Counted from the first letter of the stretch, positions 1-8,725 are shown. The stretch: DNA of 64,000 nt from Jiulongibacter sediminis (GCF_001306455.1 NZ_LGTQ01000005.1:558001-622000), one strand, 5' to 3'. Numbers and translations are program-made. Notes: a model not told the origin generated them from the letters alone.

Positions 1-1014
1 GGACCTTATCAAAAAACTGACTTATGGGATTTACCCTATCAAAAACGTAGCCTGCAGTTAAAGTTTAGCTTGCCAGCCATGAAAAACCCAGGCAGAGCAA
101 AAATTTTATACCAATGGGATGAAGAAGGAACCTCGTGGGAGCAATTACCGGAAAGTGGAGATTTGCTATTGAACAATATTGGGATTGGGAATCACACGCT
201 AAGACTCAGGAACTCCCTAGATACTAATGAGCAAAAAGTCTTATTGGTTAATATCAGAGTGAATCCTCCATGGTGGGGTAGCTGGTGGTTTATTGCTTTC
301 ATGACCGCAGCAATTATTCTTTTTATCTATCAGCTTCAGAAGTATTTTTCAAACAAAAAGCTTCGTAAAGAAATTGAACTAAGAGAATTAAGGGAAGAAG
401 CGGAAAACGAAATCAGAACGCAGTTGGGGCAGGATTTTCATGATGAGGTGGGCAATAGACTGGCCTCCATCACTACGCAAACCGGGGTGCTAAGTTTGAA
501 AATGAAAGAGGCTCCTTCCGATGAAAAAGCTGTATTAAATCAAATCCAACAAAATGCCCGTAAACTCTACTCTGATACCAAAGATTTCATCTGGACGATC
601 AATCCTGAGAGTAGTCGTTTTTCTGAAATTGTTATTTATATCAAAGATGTAGGCGAGAAACTCTTCGAGTATTCGCCGATGAATTTTTTGTGCGAATCTG
701 AACTCACCACTGAAATGGAAAAGACTACACTACCGTCTGGCCAGAGTATGCAATTGATCATGATTTTTAAAGAGGCTATGACCAATGTGGTTAAACATTC
801 GGAGGCCACCAAGGTGACTTTAAGCTTCGGAAAGATCGGTGAAAATTGGTATATTGAACTGAAGGACAACGGAATAGGCTTTGAGGAAACAGGAGAGGTT
901 AGCGGTCATTACGGACTTGGAAATATGAAGGACAGGGCGGACAAGATCCAAGCTAAACTGACCATTGCATCAAAGAAAAATAAAGGGACCAGCATCCGAT
1001 TATCGAATTCATAA
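1..1014 (+). CDS. Two-component sensor histidine kinase, C-terminal part (5' end outside window)
   Basis: The reading frame is open from base 1, so the N-terminus lies outside the window; 337 codons are visible. They show a beta-rich extracellular end resembling the Y_Y_Y domain of Bacteroidota propeller sensors, one membrane segment (Trp-rich, about visible residues 89-113), a coiled linker, a HisKA_3 dimerisation helix with the phospho-acceptor His in FHDEVGN (visible residue 147), and a HATPase domain with N-box KEAMTNVVKH, G1 DNGIGF and G2 GHYGLGN. It would autophosphorylate at the inner membrane in response to an external signal. It overlaps the next gene (NarL-type regulator) as TAATG, so the two form a cognate pair. 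The signal is unknown. Confidence 0.88.
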   Translation, partial: GPYQKTDLWDLPYQKRSLQLKFSLPAMKNPGRAKILYQWDEEGTSWEQLPESGDLLLNNIGIGNHTLRLRNSLDTNEQKVLLVNIRVNPPWWGSWWFIAFMTAAIILFIYQLQKYFSNKKLRKEIELRELREEAENEIRTQLGQDFHDEVGNRLASITTQTGVLSLKMKEAPSDEKAVLNQIQQNARKLYSDTKDFIWTINPESSRFSEIVIYIKDVGEKLFEYSPMNFLCESELTTEMEKTTLPSGQSMQLIMIFKEAMTNVVKHSEATKVTLSFGKIGENWYIELKDNGIGFEETGEVSGHYGLGNMKDRADKIQAKLTIASKKNKGTSIRLSNS

Positions 1015-1658
1015 TGAATACTTATAACACATACCAGCCGCTATGCCGGGTTGTACTGATTGAGGACAATAAAGAGGTGAGAGAAGGCTTTAAAACGATC
1101 ATTGAAAGTCATTCCGATTATGTGGTCGTCAATGACTACGGAACATGCCCTCCTGCCTTAAAGCAACTATCTAGTGATAAGCCAGATTTGGTTATTATTG
1201 ACCTTGAAATGCCGGAAATGCATGGAATAGAAGGGATCAAACGTATAAAAAAGGCTAAACCCAAAACTATCATTCTGGTCGTTAGTGTACATGAAGATAG
1301 CAAAATGGTTTTTGATGCTTTGGTGGCAGGAGCTATGGGTTATTTAACAAAAGATACCGACCCTGAAGGTTTGCTTAAAGCCTTGGATGAGCTGAGAAGA
1401 GGTGGTGCTCCAATGTCCTCAAAAATCGCCTCTTTGGTGGTGAAATCTTTTCAAAGAAGCCATGATACACCCCTATCTGAACGTGAAACGGAGGTTTTGG
1501 TTTTGCTCTCCAAGGGAAAGACCTACCATTCCATTGCTGATGAGCTCTTCATTAGCATGGAAACCGTGAAAACGCATATTCGTAATATTTACCAAAAGCT
1601 TCACGTCAATAACAAAACCGACGCACTGCTCATTGCCGAAAAAGACAAATTGATTTAG
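1014..1658 (+). CDS. NarL/LuxR-family response regulator
   Basis: A 214-residue DNA-binding response regulator. The N-terminal receiver domain has the acidic pair (IEDN), phospho-acceptor Asp63 in VIIDLEMPEM, the switch Ser in VVSVHED and the conserved Lys in YLTKD. The C-terminal LuxR helix-turn-helix runs from LSERETEVL to HVNNKTDAL. Its start overlaps the kinase stop codon (TAATG), indicating translational coupling and partnership with the HisKA_3 kinase upstream. Target genes are not evident. Confidence 0.93.
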   Translation: MNTYNTYQPLCRVVLIEDNKEVREGFKTIIESHSDYVVVNDYGTCPPALKQLSSDKPDLVIIDLEMPEMHGIEGIKRIKKAKPKTIILVVSVHEDSKMVFDALVAGAMGYLTKDTDPEGLLKALDELRRGGAPMSSKIASLVVKSFQRSHDTPLSERETEVLVLLSKGKTYHSIADELFISMETVKTHIRNIYQKLHVNNKTDALLIAEKDKLI

Positions 1659-1721
1659 TACAAAAAGGGGGAAGCACAACAAACGGGTTTGATTGAAATT
1701 TGTAAAAACGACAAATCTTCA

Positions 1722-2624
1722 ATGAACAAACTAAAAACCTTCATATTCTTTTTTATAGTCTTCTCTGCCGCTTTTGCTCAGGATAAACGTCGAATAGCCG
1801 ATTCTCTTTATTATAAAGATCATTTTGAGGAAGCTAAAAAGCTCTATGCCGAGCTGGTTCATGAATTCCCTGAAGACCCTTTGATAACCTATCGCTATGG
1901 TTATGTACATTACCGAACGGGTGAACTTGATAAAGGGATTGAGCTGATCAAAAAAAGCCTGGTCCTGAATGACGATAAATCACCGACATTGACCTACACG
2001 GCATGGTCAAGGTTGGCCAAAATATATTCACTTAAAAATGAGAAAGCTACGGCTCTGATGTGGCTTGAAAAAGCTGTTGATAAAGGATATAATGGTTTAG
2101 GAGAGTTTAAAGATGAACCACATTTTGCCAATATCAGACCCACAGAAAAGTTTCAGGAATTACAGATGGTACTGGAAAAAAGAAACTTTCCCTGTCGTTT
2201 CGATGAAAATTTCAGAGCTTTTGATTTCTGGATTGGCGAATGGGATGTTTATCGAACCAATACTGCAAATTTGGTTGGTCATAGTATAATCGAAGACGGG
2301 TCCGGAGGTTGTTCAATGATAGAAAATTGGCAATCTTTAGTGAGTACTCATGAAGGCAAAAGCATCAATTATTACAATTCGGATAAAGGATACTGGGAGC
2401 AGTTTTGGCAGGGATCTCAAAATGATCGACAACATTTTCTTAACGGCGAATTAAAAGATAACGCCATGCATTTCGATTATGTAGATTCAAAGGGCAAGAA
2501 AGGAACCCTGACCTTTTTTAAACTGAATGAAAACACTGTTCGTCAATACAGCGAGTTGGAAACAGAAAAAGGGTCAGGTGAATTTACTGTTGCTTATGAT
2601 TTGACTTATAAAAGGAAGAAATAA
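1722..2624 (+). CDS. Secreted TPR protein with DUF1579-like C-terminal domain
   Basis: 300 residues. The ATG at 1722 is preferred over the longer frame because it starts a clean signal peptide (MNKLKTF, hydrophobic core, AFAQ cleavage site). Residues of about 25-130 form TPR-like helices (alternating A/Y/G patterns such as ITYRYGYVHY). The C-terminal half starts with FRAFDFWIGEWDVY, a motif seen at the start of lipocalin-like DUF1579-type domains in Bacteroidota exported proteins. The function is unknown; periplasmic or surface location is inferred. It is separated from the regulator by about 60 bp on the same strand. Confidence 0.7.
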   Translation: MNKLKTFIFFFIVFSAAFAQDKRRIADSLYYKDHFEEAKKLYAELVHEFPEDPLITYRYGYVHYRTGELDKGIELIKKSLVLNDDKSPTLTYTAWSRLAKIYSLKNEKATALMWLEKAVDKGYNGLGEFKDEPHFANIRPTEKFQELQMVLEKRNFPCRFDENFRAFDFWIGEWDVYRTNTANLVGHSIIEDGSGGCSMIENWQSLVSTHEGKSINYYNSDKGYWEQFWQGSQNDRQHFLNGELKDNAMHFDYVDSKGKKGTLTFFKLNENTVRQYSELETEKGSGEFTVAYDLTYKRKK

Positions 2625-2669
2625 GCCGGATTGTTTCTCATTTGACTTCGATTTTGGATAGGTTATCCC

Positions 2670-2677
2670 TACTTTTG
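2670..2677 (+). promoter_or_regulatory. Bacteroidota -7 element TACTTTTG, candidate gldC promoter
   Basis: The octamer matches the TAnnTTTG -7 consensus of Bacteroidota sigma-A promoters and lies 16 bp before the gldC ATG, in the gap after the preceding stop. TTG trimers upstream are at spacings (13 and 25 bp) outside the usual 17-23, so the -33 part is not convincing. Confidence 0.4.
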
Positions 2678-2693
2678 CCCAAAATTTGAAGAA

Positions 2694-3050
2694 ATGAATA
2701 AATCAGAAATAAACTTCACCGTAGAGCTTGATGCTAACCGCATACCCGATAAGATTTTTTGGGATGCTACTGAAAATCCAAATGAGGGAATTAACGAAAC
2801 CAAGGCCATTTCAGTAGGAGTTTGGGATCAGTACCACAAAGGATTGCTGGGTATAAATCTTTGGACCAAAGACATGCCGGTTGATGAAATGAATCACTTT
2901 GTGGTTGATTTAATAGGCAATCTTGCTCAGATGGTTTCAGACTCTACACAAGATCCGGTGATTATTGAAACACTTCAAAGTGCCGGGCAAAAGATCGCCA
3001 AACATTTAGAAGAAGAAGCTAAGAAACAATCGCAACAACAGCAGCAATAG
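2694..3050 (+). CDS. gldC: Gliding motility protein GldC
   Basis: 118 residues, matching the small GldC family of Bacteroidota: it starts MNKSEINFTVELD, contains the characteristic IPDKIFWDAT and GLLGINLWTKDMPV stretches, and ends in an acidic then Gln-rich tail (QSQQQQQ). GldC is an accessory protein of gliding motility thought to associate with the GldB lipoprotein; it has no signal peptide. gldB, often adjacent in relatives, is not next to it here. A TACTTTTG -7 element lies just upstream. Confidence 0.9.
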   Translation: MNKSEINFTVELDANRIPDKIFWDATENPNEGINETKAISVGVWDQYHKGLLGINLWTKDMPVDEMNHFVVDLIGNLAQMVSDSTQDPVIIETLQSAGQKIAKHLEEEAKKQSQQQQQ

Positions 3051-3058
3051 ACTTTTTG

Positions 3059-3451
3059 CTACTCTTCAATAAAACGGCCTTTCGGGTATTTTTCAAACTG
3101 CCTGAAGGGCTTTTTGTAATAATAGACCCAGGAACTGAAACTTTTCACGCTATTGTCAGTAAGCCATACTTCACTTTTCTCTCGGGTATAAAGTGAGTTT
3201 TCAGGGTCATTTGGTCGGTAGTCTTCATATTGGTCCAAATAATGAAAAATATAACTTGAATCCTGAATCTCGAAGAGTTCTCCGTATACCCAATTCTCGC
3301 TTTTTATCAGACCCGGGTAGTAATCCACTTTGTATAAATCGCCTCTTATCTTCGCTTCTCCGAGGTATCTCGCATTTTTTAGTAAAAAAGCCGACCATTC
3401 ATTTCGGGTACATTTCTGCATCAATGTTCCATAAACGAAGAGGTATTCCAT
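3059..3451 (-). CDS. Gamma-glutamylcyclotransferase/AIG2-like family protein
   Basis: 130 residues. The N-terminus MEYLFVYGTLM carries the YGTL motif that forms the substrate pocket of the GGCT-like fold, followed by the typical GDLYKVDYYPGL and VYGELFEI strands and an Asp/Glu-rich YLDQYEDY segment, where the family's acidic catalytic residue usually lies. It is a cytosolic enzyme probably acting on gamma-glutamyl amines or amino acids; the real substrate cannot be told. Its 3' end converges on gldC with an 8-bp gap. It follows the 3457-4032 gene on the minus strand. Confidence 0.82.
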   Translation of the reverse strand: MEYLFVYGTLMQKCTRNEWSAFLLKNARYLGEAKIRGDLYKVDYYPGLIKSENWVYGELFEIQDSSYIFHYLDQYEDYRPNDPENSLYTREKSEVWLTDNSVKSFSSWVYYYKKPFRQFEKYPKGRFIEE

Positions 3452-3456
3452 GAGAT

Positions 3457-4032
3457 CTATTTGAAAGTGAAACTATCCAGATAAGGCTCTATCAAGGGTT
3501 GATAGATTTCATATTTACGAGTTTCGGCAGAGAACGTTACGATATAAACTTTACCACTCCTAACATAATAGTATTGTCTCCAGGTTTGTCTGAGACCGTT
3601 TTTAACCCCTCTGTAAGTGACTCTGTAAGAATTGCGACCTAAATTCTTTCTTTCTAAAACCTGAAATTGCTGAACCACCTTGGGCAGGTAGCCAATAGAG
3701 TAATCTGCGTATTTAAGGGCTGTGTAACTTGTATTATTTAGTTTGTTGACCGTTAAATTGACACTTTCAATATAGGTGTCAAAATTCATTAAAGTGTCTC
3801 GCGGCGAATTGATGGTGCATTGCGTTTCTATACAACCATTTTTAACTTTCCAGGTGTCAGGGAAAGTCATTTTGTAAGAAGGGAAATCTACCATCAAAGG
3901 CTCGGGCTTTTCTTTAACAATGGTTGAATCAGATTTCAAAGAGTCGGTTAAAACACTATCTCCCTCGACGGTCACCTGAGCTATGGATGCAAAACTTAAA
4001 AATAGGAGAACTGTAACGAGTACTTTATTCAT
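3457..4032 (-). CDS. Exported PsbP/DcrB-like hypothetical protein
   Basis: 191 residues with a signal peptide (MNKVLVTVLLFLSFASIAQ). The mature part has a low-complexity Ser/Asp/Thr linker (about 20-45), then a beta-rich domain with FPDTWKVKNG near its start and an RQYYYVRSGKVYIVTFSA strand near its end, the pattern of DcrB/PsbP-like small secreted proteins. No catalytic motif is seen. It sits in a compact minus-strand run of small genes downstream of ispG. Confidence 0.6.
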   Translation of the reverse strand: MNKVLVTVLLFLSFASIAQVTVEGDSVLTDSLKSDSTIVKEKPEPLMVDFPSYKMTFPDTWKVKNGCIETQCTINSPRDTLMNFDTYIESVNLTVNKLNNTSYTALKYADYSIGYLPKVVQQFQVLERKNLGRNSYRVTYRGVKNGLRQTWRQYYYVRSGKVYIVTFSAETRKYEIYQPLIEPYLDSFTFK

Positions 4033-4042
4033 TAATTGATTT

Positions 4043-4399
4043 TCAAAGAGCTGCCAGCTCTGTTTTTAGTTTTTTGGTGAGACCGGAAACCACGAGGTCA
4101 TAGGAGTCATCGATACATTCTTTCAATAGATTCGAAGAAATACCCTCCCTCATTAGAAACATACTCCAGTGTTTTTTATTCATGTGATAAGCTCCTTGAA
4201 TACCAGGGTTTTCGGCCCTGAGCTCCAGATTTTTTTCAGGAGTGTTTTTCAGGCTAACGCGTAGATCACTTTCATCAAGAGGCACTAAGGCAAACATTTT
4301 GCCCATAACTTTAAAAACGAGCGTATCAGGGCCAAATGGAAATTCTTCGGTAACTCCCTTTTTATCAATGCAGTATGCTCTTACGGTTTCAATATCCAT
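4043..4399 (-). CDS. MmcQ/YjbR family DNA-binding-like protein
   Basis: 119 residues from the ATG at 4399, which overlaps the stop of the upstream gene as TAATG; a longer frame exists but lacks the family N-terminus. It matches the CyaY-like YjbR fold: MDIETVRAYC, the FPFGPDTLVFKVMGKMFAL segment and the NKKHWSMFL signature. The family is cytosolic and of uncertain biochemical role; some members bind double-stranded DNA. It is part of a chain ispG - small membrane protein - yjbR with overlapping ends. Confidence 0.85.
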   Translation of the reverse strand: MDIETVRAYCIDKKGVTEEFPFGPDTLVFKVMGKMFALVPLDESDLRVSLKNTPEKNLELRAENPGIQGAYHMNKKHWSMFLMREGISSNLLKECIDDSYDLVVSGLTKKLKTELAAL

Positions 4400-4593
4400 T
4401 AGTCCCGGAAAAAGAAGCGATAAATCAAAACCAGCACACAAATACTGAACATAATAATTGAAATCTTATTGATTCCATGCATCATTCTCAGGTTTGTGCT
4501 CGTGGGGTACTTACCATCCTTATCCTTTTTGAAAACTCTGACGAAGTATCCGAAAACTGGTGCCAGACGGAGGTATTCCATTAGTTTACTCAT
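4399..4593 (-). CDS. Small single-pass membrane protein
   Basis: 64 residues. The N-terminal half is basic and soluble (APVFGYFVRVFKKDKDGKYP); one hydrophobic helix follows (ISIIMFSICVLVLIYRFFF). Its ATG overlaps the ispG stop as ATGA and its own stop overlaps the yjbR start, so it is translationally coupled on both sides and is almost certainly a real gene despite its size. Function unknown. Confidence 0.7.
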   Translation of the reverse strand: MSKLMEYLRLAPVFGYFVRVFKKDKDGKYPTSTNLRMMHGINKISIIMFSICVLVLIYRFFFRD

Positions 4594-6554
4594 GATTGTA
4601 AAATTTGTTCTGTTGAGGCAGGCTCTATCCAGTTGCCATCCTCTTTGATTAATTCAATTAGTTCATCTACCGCATTGTCTGAATGCACAGAACGTTTAAC
4701 CACGTTCTGTCCGCGATACAGCGATATCTTATCTTTTCCAATGCCCACGTAACCATAATCAGCATCGGCCATCTCGCCCGGGCCATTCACAATGCAACCC
4801 ATAATACCGATTTTTACGCCTTTCAGGTGATCAGTTCTCTTGCGGATCATGGCTGTGGTTTCCTGTAGATCAAAAAGGGTTCGTCCACAAGAAGGGCAGC
4901 TGATGTATTCTGTTTTCGTTATACGTGTTCTGGCCGCCTGCAATATTCCAAAAGAAGTGCTGTTCACGACCTTTTGACGCTCTTCCGTACTGTTTTCATT
5001 GAAAGACAATTGAATCCCATCACCCATACCGTCAACCAATAAAGAACCACAATCTGTGGCCGAGTAAAGCTGAAAATCACTTGTTGTGAAGTTGGTATAG
5101 TCTTCAGAAAGTATGACGGGCAGTTTGATGTCTCTATTTATTAATTCCACAAAAAGCCTTCGCATCTCGGCTGCAGAGTGGGCGTTTGAGGAAGAAACCT
5201 GTAGCACCACATTATTGAGCGTTTTTAGTTTTTTAAATAGTTCTTCGGTCATTGAAGGCCATTGAACCGAAAGAATATTCAATGTAGCATGTCGTTCATC
5301 ACCCTCTAAAAACTCCGGTATTTTGAAATATGGAATCTTATTGAGTTTGTCCTCATGTTCTTTCCAGGAAGAAAAATCAAGAATTTCTTTAATTCCGTTA
5401 GGCAGCATGAAAGGAGTAGGAATTGTACCCGTATACAAATAGTCTACACCCAGATCATTCATAGCCCATTTATCCGTGGCCGGAAGATAGAAATGTCCCA
5501 CGGCTTTCAGGTCCTCCATTTTTTGAATGCCTTGTGTAGAAAAGTCGGCGATTACTCTTGGGACATTCTGACCACCAAAATTCGCAACTTCCATAGTTTC
5601 CCTTCGTCTGTAAGCATATGGGTCTATGGGATATTGGTCAATAGGGGTGATGTTGTCCTGCTTTTCAGCCCGATGAACATAGCGATCAATCAATGACTTC
5701 GCCACTGGAGCCTCATATTCAGGCTCTTCAGTTAGCGAAACGCGAACAGTATCACCCAAACCATCCTCTAAAAGGGTACCAATACCCATTGAAGACTTAA
5801 TACGGCCGTCTTCACCTTCACCGGCCTCAGTTACGCCTAAATGTAGCGGGTAAGGCTTTAACCCATCCTCATCAAGACGCTGAACCAGTAAACGGTAGGC
5901 CTGAACCATGACCTGAGGGTTTGAAGACTTCATGGAAATGACGATGTCATGGTATTTTTCGTCTTCGCAAATTTTCAAAAACTCCAAAGCAGACTCTACC
6001 ATACCCAACGGTGTATCACCATATCGACTTAAAATACGATCAGAAAGTGAACCGTGATTTGTACCAATACGCATGGCAGTGCCATATTCTTTGCAGATTT
6101 TGACCAGAGGTAAAAAACGCTCTCTGATCCGTTCTAACTCTGCCTGATAAGAAGCATCGGTATATTCAATATGCTGAAATCGCTTTTTGTCCGCATAATT
6201 TCCCGGATTTACTCTGACCTTCTCCACGATTCTTGCGGCCAATTCAGCGGCATTGGGCGTAAAATGAATGTCGGCCACCAAAGGAGTATTGTAGCCACGG
6301 GCTCTAAGTCCCTTTTTTATATTTTCAAGATTTTGGGCTTCTTTGACCGACGGAGCGGTTATCCGCACGAGCTCACAGCCACTTTCTATCATTCTGATAC
6401 TTTGCTCAATTGACCCCTCGGTATCCATGGTATCAATCGTAGTCATGGATTGTACCCTTATAGGGTAATCTGAACCTAACATTAGGTCACCAATTCTGAC
6501 CTGATTCGTTTGTCTTCTGGAGTAGGAGGTAAGGGAATTACAGTAAGATTTCAT
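4590..6554 (-). CDS. ispG: 4-hydroxy-3-methylbut-2-enyl diphosphate synthase, long form
   Basis: About 654 residues from the ATG at 6554 (MKSYCNSLTSYSRR); an upstream in-frame start would add 18 residues not seen in the family. IspG reduces MEcPP to HMBPP, the penultimate step of the MEP isoprenoid pathway. The N-terminal TIM barrel (RIGDLMLGSDYPIRVQSMTT, VADIHF, KVRVNPGN) is followed by a middle domain of roughly 260 residues absent from the E. coli enzyme (about 370 aa) but usual in plants, Chlamydia and Bacteroidota. The C-terminal [4Fe-4S] domain has the Cys pair in SCPSCGRT (near residue 552) and the third Cys in MGCIVNGPGE (near 586). It is the first gene of a coupled minus-strand operon. 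Confidence 0.95.
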   Translation of the reverse strand: MKSYCNSLTSYSRRQTNQVRIGDLMLGSDYPIRVQSMTTIDTMDTEGSIEQSIRMIESGCELVRITAPSVKEAQNLENIKKGLRARGYNTPLVADIHFTPNAAELAARIVEKVRVNPGNYADKKRFQHIEYTDASYQAELERIRERFLPLVKICKEYGTAMRIGTNHGSLSDRILSRYGDTPLGMVESALEFLKICEDEKYHDIVISMKSSNPQVMVQAYRLLVQRLDEDGLKPYPLHLGVTEAGEGEDGRIKSSMGIGTLLEDGLGDTVRVSLTEEPEYEAPVAKSLIDRYVHRAEKQDNITPIDQYPIDPYAYRRRETMEVANFGGQNVPRVIADFSTQGIQKMEDLKAVGHFYLPATDKWAMNDLGVDYLYTGTIPTPFMLPNGIKEILDFSSWKEHEDKLNKIPYFKIPEFLEGDERHATLNILSVQWPSMTEELFKKLKTLNNVVLQVSSSNAHSAAEMRRLFVELINRDIKLPVILSEDYTNFTTSDFQLYSATDCGSLLVDGMGDGIQLSFNENSTEERQKVVNSTSFGILQAARTRITKTEYISCPSCGRTLFDLQETTAMIRKRTDHLKGVKIGIMGCIVNGPGEMADADYGYVGIGKDKISLYRGQNVVKRSVHSDNAVDELIELIKEDGNWIEPASTEQILQS

Positions 6555-6630
6555 CAATTGTAGGTTGCTAAGCAATGGCAAATTTACCATTTGTATAACC
6601 AGAACCAACTGCTTTCTGTTTCCGTTCTTT

Positions 6631-6638
6631 TAACTTTG
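6631..6638 (+). promoter_or_regulatory. -7 element TAACTTTG, candidate queE promoter
   Basis: Exact TAnnTTTG match 8 bp before the queE ATG (6647) in the divergent ispG-queE gap. The closeness predicts a very short 5' leader. No clear TTG -33 element at the usual spacing. Confidence 0.45.
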
Positions 6639-6646
6639 TGACAGAT

Positions 6647-7267
6647 ATGACAGTAAAAACAACAAAGAACACTGACCTTCCCATCATGGAGTCCTTTTAT
6701 ACCATTCAGGGAGAGGGTTTTCACTCCGGTAAAGCCGCCTATTTTATTCGCCTTGGCGGCTGTGATGTCGGCTGTGTATGGTGTGATGTCAAGGAAAGTT
6801 GGAACGCTGAAGACCATCCATTTCAAACTTTGGAAGAGATTGTCGCTGGTGCTGAAGAACAAACGGGGAAAATGGTAGTCATTACTGGCGGGGAGCCGCT
6901 AATGTACGACATGAGGCCATTGACTTCTGCTCTTAAATCAAGAGGATTTCAAACAAATATTGAAACTTCAGGAGCTTATCCAATGACTGGTGAGTGGGAC
7001 TGGGTCTGTTTTTCGCCAAAGAAATTCAAGGAAGCTCATGAAAGTATTTTCCCGGTGGCAGATGAATTGAAAGTCATCATCTTCAATAAATCCGATTTCA
7101 AATTCGCTGAAAAATATGCGGCTTTAGTCAGTGAAAATTGTCAACTCATGCTACAACCCGAGTGGGACAAACAGGAACAAATGCTTCCCTTGATTATCGA
7201 CTACGTCAAAGAAAACCCGCAATGGAAAATTAGTTTGCAAACGCATAAGTGGATGGGGGTGCCTTGA
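6647..7267 (+). CDS. queE: 7-carboxy-7-deazaguanine synthase (radical SAM)
   Basis: 206 residues from the ATG at 6647. QueE converts 6-carboxy-tetrahydropterin to 7-carboxy-7-deazaguanine in queuosine biosynthesis. The N-terminus has ESFYTIQGEG(FHSG), then the radical SAM cluster CDVGCVWCD with Cys39, Cys43 and Cys46 (CxxxCxxC), the GGEPLMYD SAM-binding strand, and LQTHKWMG at the C-terminus. It is compact, as in Bacteroidota homologues. A queuosine precursor transporter lies 54 kb away in this window (61043). A GTG in frame at 6638 is part of the promoter element and less likely. Confidence 0.92.
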   Translation: MTVKTTKNTDLPIMESFYTIQGEGFHSGKAAYFIRLGGCDVGCVWCDVKESWNAEDHPFQTLEEIVAGAEEQTGKMVVITGGEPLMYDMRPLTSALKSRGFQTNIETSGAYPMTGEWDWVCFSPKKFKEAHESIFPVADELKVIIFNKSDFKFAEKYAALVSENCQLMLQPEWDKQEQMLPLIIDYVKENPQWKISLQTHKWMGVP

Positions 7268-7349
7268 GCCAGCGGTTTGCATATTGAGTTATTGACGAAG
7301 TCAAACGTACCATCTACGTAAAAAGTCTGCACCGTTTTTTTGATTCGAA

Positions 7350-7357
7350 TAGTTTTG
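7350..7357 (+). promoter_or_regulatory. -7 element TAGTTTTG upstream of 7373 gene
   Basis: TAnnTTTG match 15 bp before the ATG at 7373, consistent with an independent promoter for this monocistronic gene. No recognisable -33 TTG at standard spacing. Confidence 0.35.
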
Positions 7358-7372
7358 GCTCAAAAACAACGA

Positions 7373-8242
7373 ATGAAAAAACTAATCTACAGCCTATTTC
7401 TATTATTCATTTCCAATTCACTTTTCAGTCAGGCCGTCGAAATTGACCCTTCAAACCGACACAAAATAAAGTCTGATTCGGCCAGTTTGTCGATAGGGCC
7501 AACAACGTACAACACCCAAAATAGTGGAATGCTTCTTTTCAATGAAAATGTAAATAATCCATTTCTTTGTGGATTTGGCCTCATTAATAACGGGATTCAA
7601 AACAAACTTTTCTTTACTGGTGGGTGCCTCGCATCTTTTGGTTCTCTTGGAGCTGATACTCTCATGACACTGGATAGGGATAATGGCAGAATAGGGATTA
7701 TGACTTCCGAACCTACCAGTGCTTTAACGGTAGACGGTGATGTAGAATTAACCGGTGAGGTGAAAGCGACCAAAAAGGTAACAAGGTGTATTAGTATTCC
7801 GGGCTTTGCCTTTCACGATCTGAATGAGAACTATGAGTTGATTCAAGGATTGGCCGTAAATAGTTATGTCTATTATGAAGGAGGTACTTATCCAAATTTA
7901 GGGTATTCTTATGCTACAGTTCAACTACCTCAAAATGCCGAATTACTGAATTTGACCGGGTATGTATACGACAATAGTGCAACAGATTTCGCTAGAATCG
8001 AAATGGAAAGGATTAGCAATACAACTGGTACATCGAATTCTATTTTTTTTAAAGAAACTTCCGGACCATATGCAGCAGATGCTTTTACGGCAATTTTGGA
8101 TTCAACTCCCCGTCCGATAGATAACATTGTAGATAATGAAAATTACTCATACGTAATCTCTTTTACAGGAGTTCAGGACAGATCAACCATTCGTCTCAGA
8201 GCCACCAAATTATGTTATCGTCATAATGATCTCTACAATTAG
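7373..8242 (+). CDS. Exported hypothetical protein
   Basis: 289 residues from the ATG at 7373, where a signal peptide begins (MKKLIYSLFLLFISNSLFSQ). The mature protein is rich in Asn, Gly, Thr and aromatic residues. The segment around RDNGRIGIMTSEPTSALTVDGDVEL resembles the repeats that precede trimerising domains in Bacteroidota surface and tail-fibre-like proteins (a gene-model pattern 'G.vGIGT..P...L.V.G'). The C-terminal half looks like a beta sandwich. No type IX sorting domain is visible. A role as a surface protein is inferred only. Confidence 0.6.
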   Translation: MKKLIYSLFLLFISNSLFSQAVEIDPSNRHKIKSDSASLSIGPTTYNTQNSGMLLFNENVNNPFLCGFGLINNGIQNKLFFTGGCLASFGSLGADTLMTLDRDNGRIGIMTSEPTSALTVDGDVELTGEVKATKKVTRCISIPGFAFHDLNENYELIQGLAVNSYVYYEGGTYPNLGYSYATVQLPQNAELLNLTGYVYDNSATDFARIEMERISNTTGTSNSIFFKETSGPYAADAFTAILDSTPRPIDNIVDNENYSYVISFTGVQDRSTIRLRATKLCYRHNDLYN

Positions 8243-8319
8243 TAAGGGATTTATGTTGTTTAGATAGAACAAGTTTACGGACTTACAAAACCGAAAATTT
8301 TAGAATACCCTATAATGAA

Positions 8320-8349
8320 AAAGGTCGTAAACATTGGTTTACGACCTTT
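8320..8349 (-). terminator. Rho-independent terminator of ssrA
   Basis: Perfect 13-bp stem (8320-8332 with 8337-8349, loop ATTG) followed on the minus strand by a T-run. It begins 3 bp past the encoded CCA of the tmRNA. Confidence 0.85.
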
Positions 8350-8351
8350 AC

Positions 8352-8725
8352 TGGTGGAGCTGCAGGGATTCGAACCCTGGTCCGAACATGGCTACTGTCA
8401 AGCCTTCTACATGTTTAGCTGATCTTGTTTGTCGGGATTGGGATGCCGTTCAGCGTAGCAAGCCCTCACCTTAGTTCCTCAGATACTATCATCCGGCTAG
8501 AAACCCGCCGAAAAACGCCTCTGCGTGTTGACACCCCTTGATCCGCCACGGCAGAGGTTAGCAGCGGAGGGATGTGGCATTAGCGTAATCTATCCTAGAT
8601 TAGGCAGCCATGGCATACTGTGTATTGCCAGTTGTTGTTTGAAAGAATTTTTAAATGGAGATCCTCTCAACTCCATACATGCTTATACTTGCAATGGCTT
8701 CACGCCGTCAAAACCGGTCAGCCCC
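8352..8725 (-). ncRNA. ssrA: tmRNA (transfer-messenger RNA)
   Basis: 374 nt on the minus strand. The 5' end GGGGCTGACC pairs with CAGCTCC at the 3' end to form the acceptor stem; the 3' part has the T arm GGTTCGAATCC and an encoded CCA (8352-8354). The tag region (8600-8629) reads GNTQYAMAA then TAA, giving a proteolysis tag (A)GNTQYAMAA after the charged Ala. Pseudoknot-type inverted repeats fill the middle. The RNA rescues stalled ribosomes together with SmpB. The tag ends in AMAA rather than the usual ALAA. It fills the otherwise gene-free stretch 8243-8769. Confidence 0.96.

Noticed and set aside
3193-3453. 86-codon plus-strand frame antisense to the gamma-glutamylcyclotransferase gene
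   Set aside because: No homology pattern; the minus-strand frame carries the YGTL and GDLYKV motifs.
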